Below are positions 23,297 through 24,194 of a stretch of DNA of 24,194 nucleotides, piece by piece. The notes under the pieces were generated by a model. The model was not told the DNA's origin. It did not search any database and saw only the letters and a program-made list of their open reading frames with translations. The DNA lies in the NCBI GenBank assembly GCA_047639615.1, contig JBLIOL010000042.1:1-24194 (forward strand). Direction: 5' to 3'. The stretch's first letter is position 1. Every line of letters starts with the position of its first letter. Source of the DNA: CAYWNK01 sp047639615 (GTDB taxonomy: Bacteria > Planctomycetota > UBA1135 > GCA-002686595). Both the position numbers and the translations under genes were made by a program.

Positions 23297-24194
23297 GTGA
23301 CCCCCTTCCTACTCGCTCTGAGCCTACTTGCGGGCCTTCCCCATGCTGGCTCGGTGAGCCGGACCTGGATTGAGCTGCAGCCTGAGAGCCTGCAGGTTCG
23401 TTCGGAACTGCAAATCCTGTCCCTGCTGGAGATCCTGCCGGACCTCGATGCGAATGCGAACGGGTTCGTAGAACCGGAGGAGGTTACTGCGCACAAAGCG
23501 ACCGTGGAGCGCTACCTCGCGGCCCACTATCGGCTCAGGCTGGATGGGGAGGCTCTGGCGATGGGTTCGATTGGAGTGCGCGTCTTGCCGCCCACCCCGG
23601 GCTCCTTCCTGCCCATTCCAGAGTGGGTGGAGGTGCGTTGGCAGGCGCCAATTCAGGCCATGCCCGCCCGAATCGAAGTGCACTCAACCCTCTTCGCGAG
23701 CACCAGTCCGGATCACAGGGATCTGCTCTCCGTGCGCTGGACGGGACACCTGAGTGTGAGCAGTGTCCTTGACGGTATGCATCCAATGGCAGACCTGGAG
23801 CCGGGGCGGAGGCGATTGCCATTGGCCTTGCGCGCGGCCTTGCTGGCCGCCTATGCGGATGGCGCAGGATTGTTCATGGCCCTGGTGGTGCTCTTGGGTT
23901 GGGCCGGTGCAGGGAAGCGTTCACGCCATGGCTGGTGGCTGGTGGCGGGTGTATGCATGTCTACGCTCGTGCATGGACTGCTCGGCAGAGAAGCTGCGCA
24001 GGCTTTGTATGGTGCGCATCTCTGGCCCTTGGCCATGCCGCTATTAGCCGCCTACTGCGCCGCGGATCGCGTGGCCTTTGGTGTGCAAGCTGGGCACAGC
24101 TTGGAAGCCTTCGCAGGCGGTCATCTGTGGGGCATGAGCTGCAGCTTGGCTTGGCTGCGGACGAGCACTGGGTGGGAGCTCAGGGACTGGCCCT
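23297..24194 (+). CDS. Exported membrane protein with EF-hand loop, partial (possibly HupE/UreJ-like)
   Basis: An open frame from a GTG start runs 299 codons to the window end without a stop. It begins with a signal-peptide-like segment (TPFLLALSLLAGLPHAGS). An EF-hand calcium loop, DANANGFVEPEE (51-62), has ligands at positions 1, 3, 5 and 12. A beta-rich extracytoplasmic region follows (about 75-165), then hydrophobic segments near 176-204, 212-229 and 238-263. An N-terminal soluble domain with 'Leu-Asp-x-Gly' strands followed by a helical membrane domain recalls HupE/UreJ-type proteins, but the usual membrane histidine motifs are not recognisable, so this is weak. No ATG start is available near the N-terminus. 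Divergent from the EAL-HDOD gene, with an 80-nt gap. Confidence 0.7.
   Translation, partial: MTPFLLALSLLAGLPHAGSVSRTWIELQPESLQVRSELQILSLLEILPDLDANANGFVEPEEVTAHKATVERYLAAHYRLRLDGEALAMGSIGVRVLPPTPGSFLPIPEWVEVRWQAPIQAMPARIEVHSTLFASTSPDHRDLLSVRWTGHLSVSSVLDGMHPMADLEPGRRRLPLALRAALLAAYADGAGLFMALVVLLGWAGAGKRSRHGWWLVAGVCMSTLVHGLLGREAAQALYGAHLWPLAMPLLAAYCAADRVAFGVQAGHSLEAFAGGHLWGMSCSLAWLRTSTGWELRDWP

Noticed and set aside
1..24194. CRISPR arrays, tRNA/rRNA genes, insertion sequences or prophage
   Set aside because: No regularly spaced direct repeats, cloverleaf-like genes, transposase motifs or phage proteins were seen; the only tandem repeat is the 3 x 11-bp array after lon.

Overview
The window is a high-GC, densely coded stretch of bacterial chromosome. 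It most resembles a member of the Planctomycetota: a secreted di-haem protein ends in a dockerin/EF-hand-like tail with Asp/Asn-rich loops, there are large orphan lipoproteins and small YxW-type secreted proteins, an Asp-box propeller is paired with a MoaD-like protein, and many genes lack a clear Shine-Dalgarno site. No 16S, tRNA or other phylogenetic marker is present, so the assignment is inferred from protein style. I saw no tRNA, rRNA, CRISPR array, insertion sequence or phage gene.

Layout. (1) 1-4505, minus strand: a 930-aa orphan lipoprotein, then a secreted DUF1111-type di-haem oxidoreductase, then the first 30 codons of another secreted protein. (2) 4566/4599-7231, plus strand: a class I/II aminotransferase, a cytoplasmic five-Asp-box propeller, and a MoaD/ThiS-like sulfur carrier whose GTG start overlaps the propeller stop. 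A perfect 15-bp inverted repeat closes this block and also serves the convergent small secreted protein at 7296-7769. (3) 7994-15300, minus strand: eight tightly packed genes, most joined by 1-4 nt overlaps. They are a PhnD-like binding lipoprotein, a PhnC-like ATPase and two different PhnE-like permeases (an oxyanion importer of the phosphonate/putative-selenate type), followed by two alternating ATPase/permease pairs of ABC-2 exporters. (4) 15482-19496, plus strand and divergent from block 3: a three-subunit molybdenum hydroxylase of the PaoABC/YagTSR type (Tat-targeted 2Fe-2S subunit, Mo subunit, FAD subunit with an extra Cys cluster), followed two bases later by an unrecognised 77-aa six-Cys protein. 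(5) 19575-24194: Lon protease, convergent with a degenerate EAL-HDOD protein; a 3 x 11-bp repeat supplies the stop codons of both. A divergent GTG-start membrane protein with an EF-hand loop runs off the window end.

How they may work together. The binding protein resembles the family described as putative selenate binders more than classical PhnD, no C-P lyase or phosphonatase gene is present, and a molybdenum hydroxylase is transcribed divergently from it. A link between oxyanion (possibly selenium) uptake and this hydroxylase is therefore the most interesting hypothesis here, but it is inference only. The propeller + MoaD-like pair and the 77-aa Cys-rich protein are the best candidates for undescribed biology.

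No gene-free stretch exceeds about 225 bp. The longest are 1498-1712, 7770-7993 and 15301-15481.
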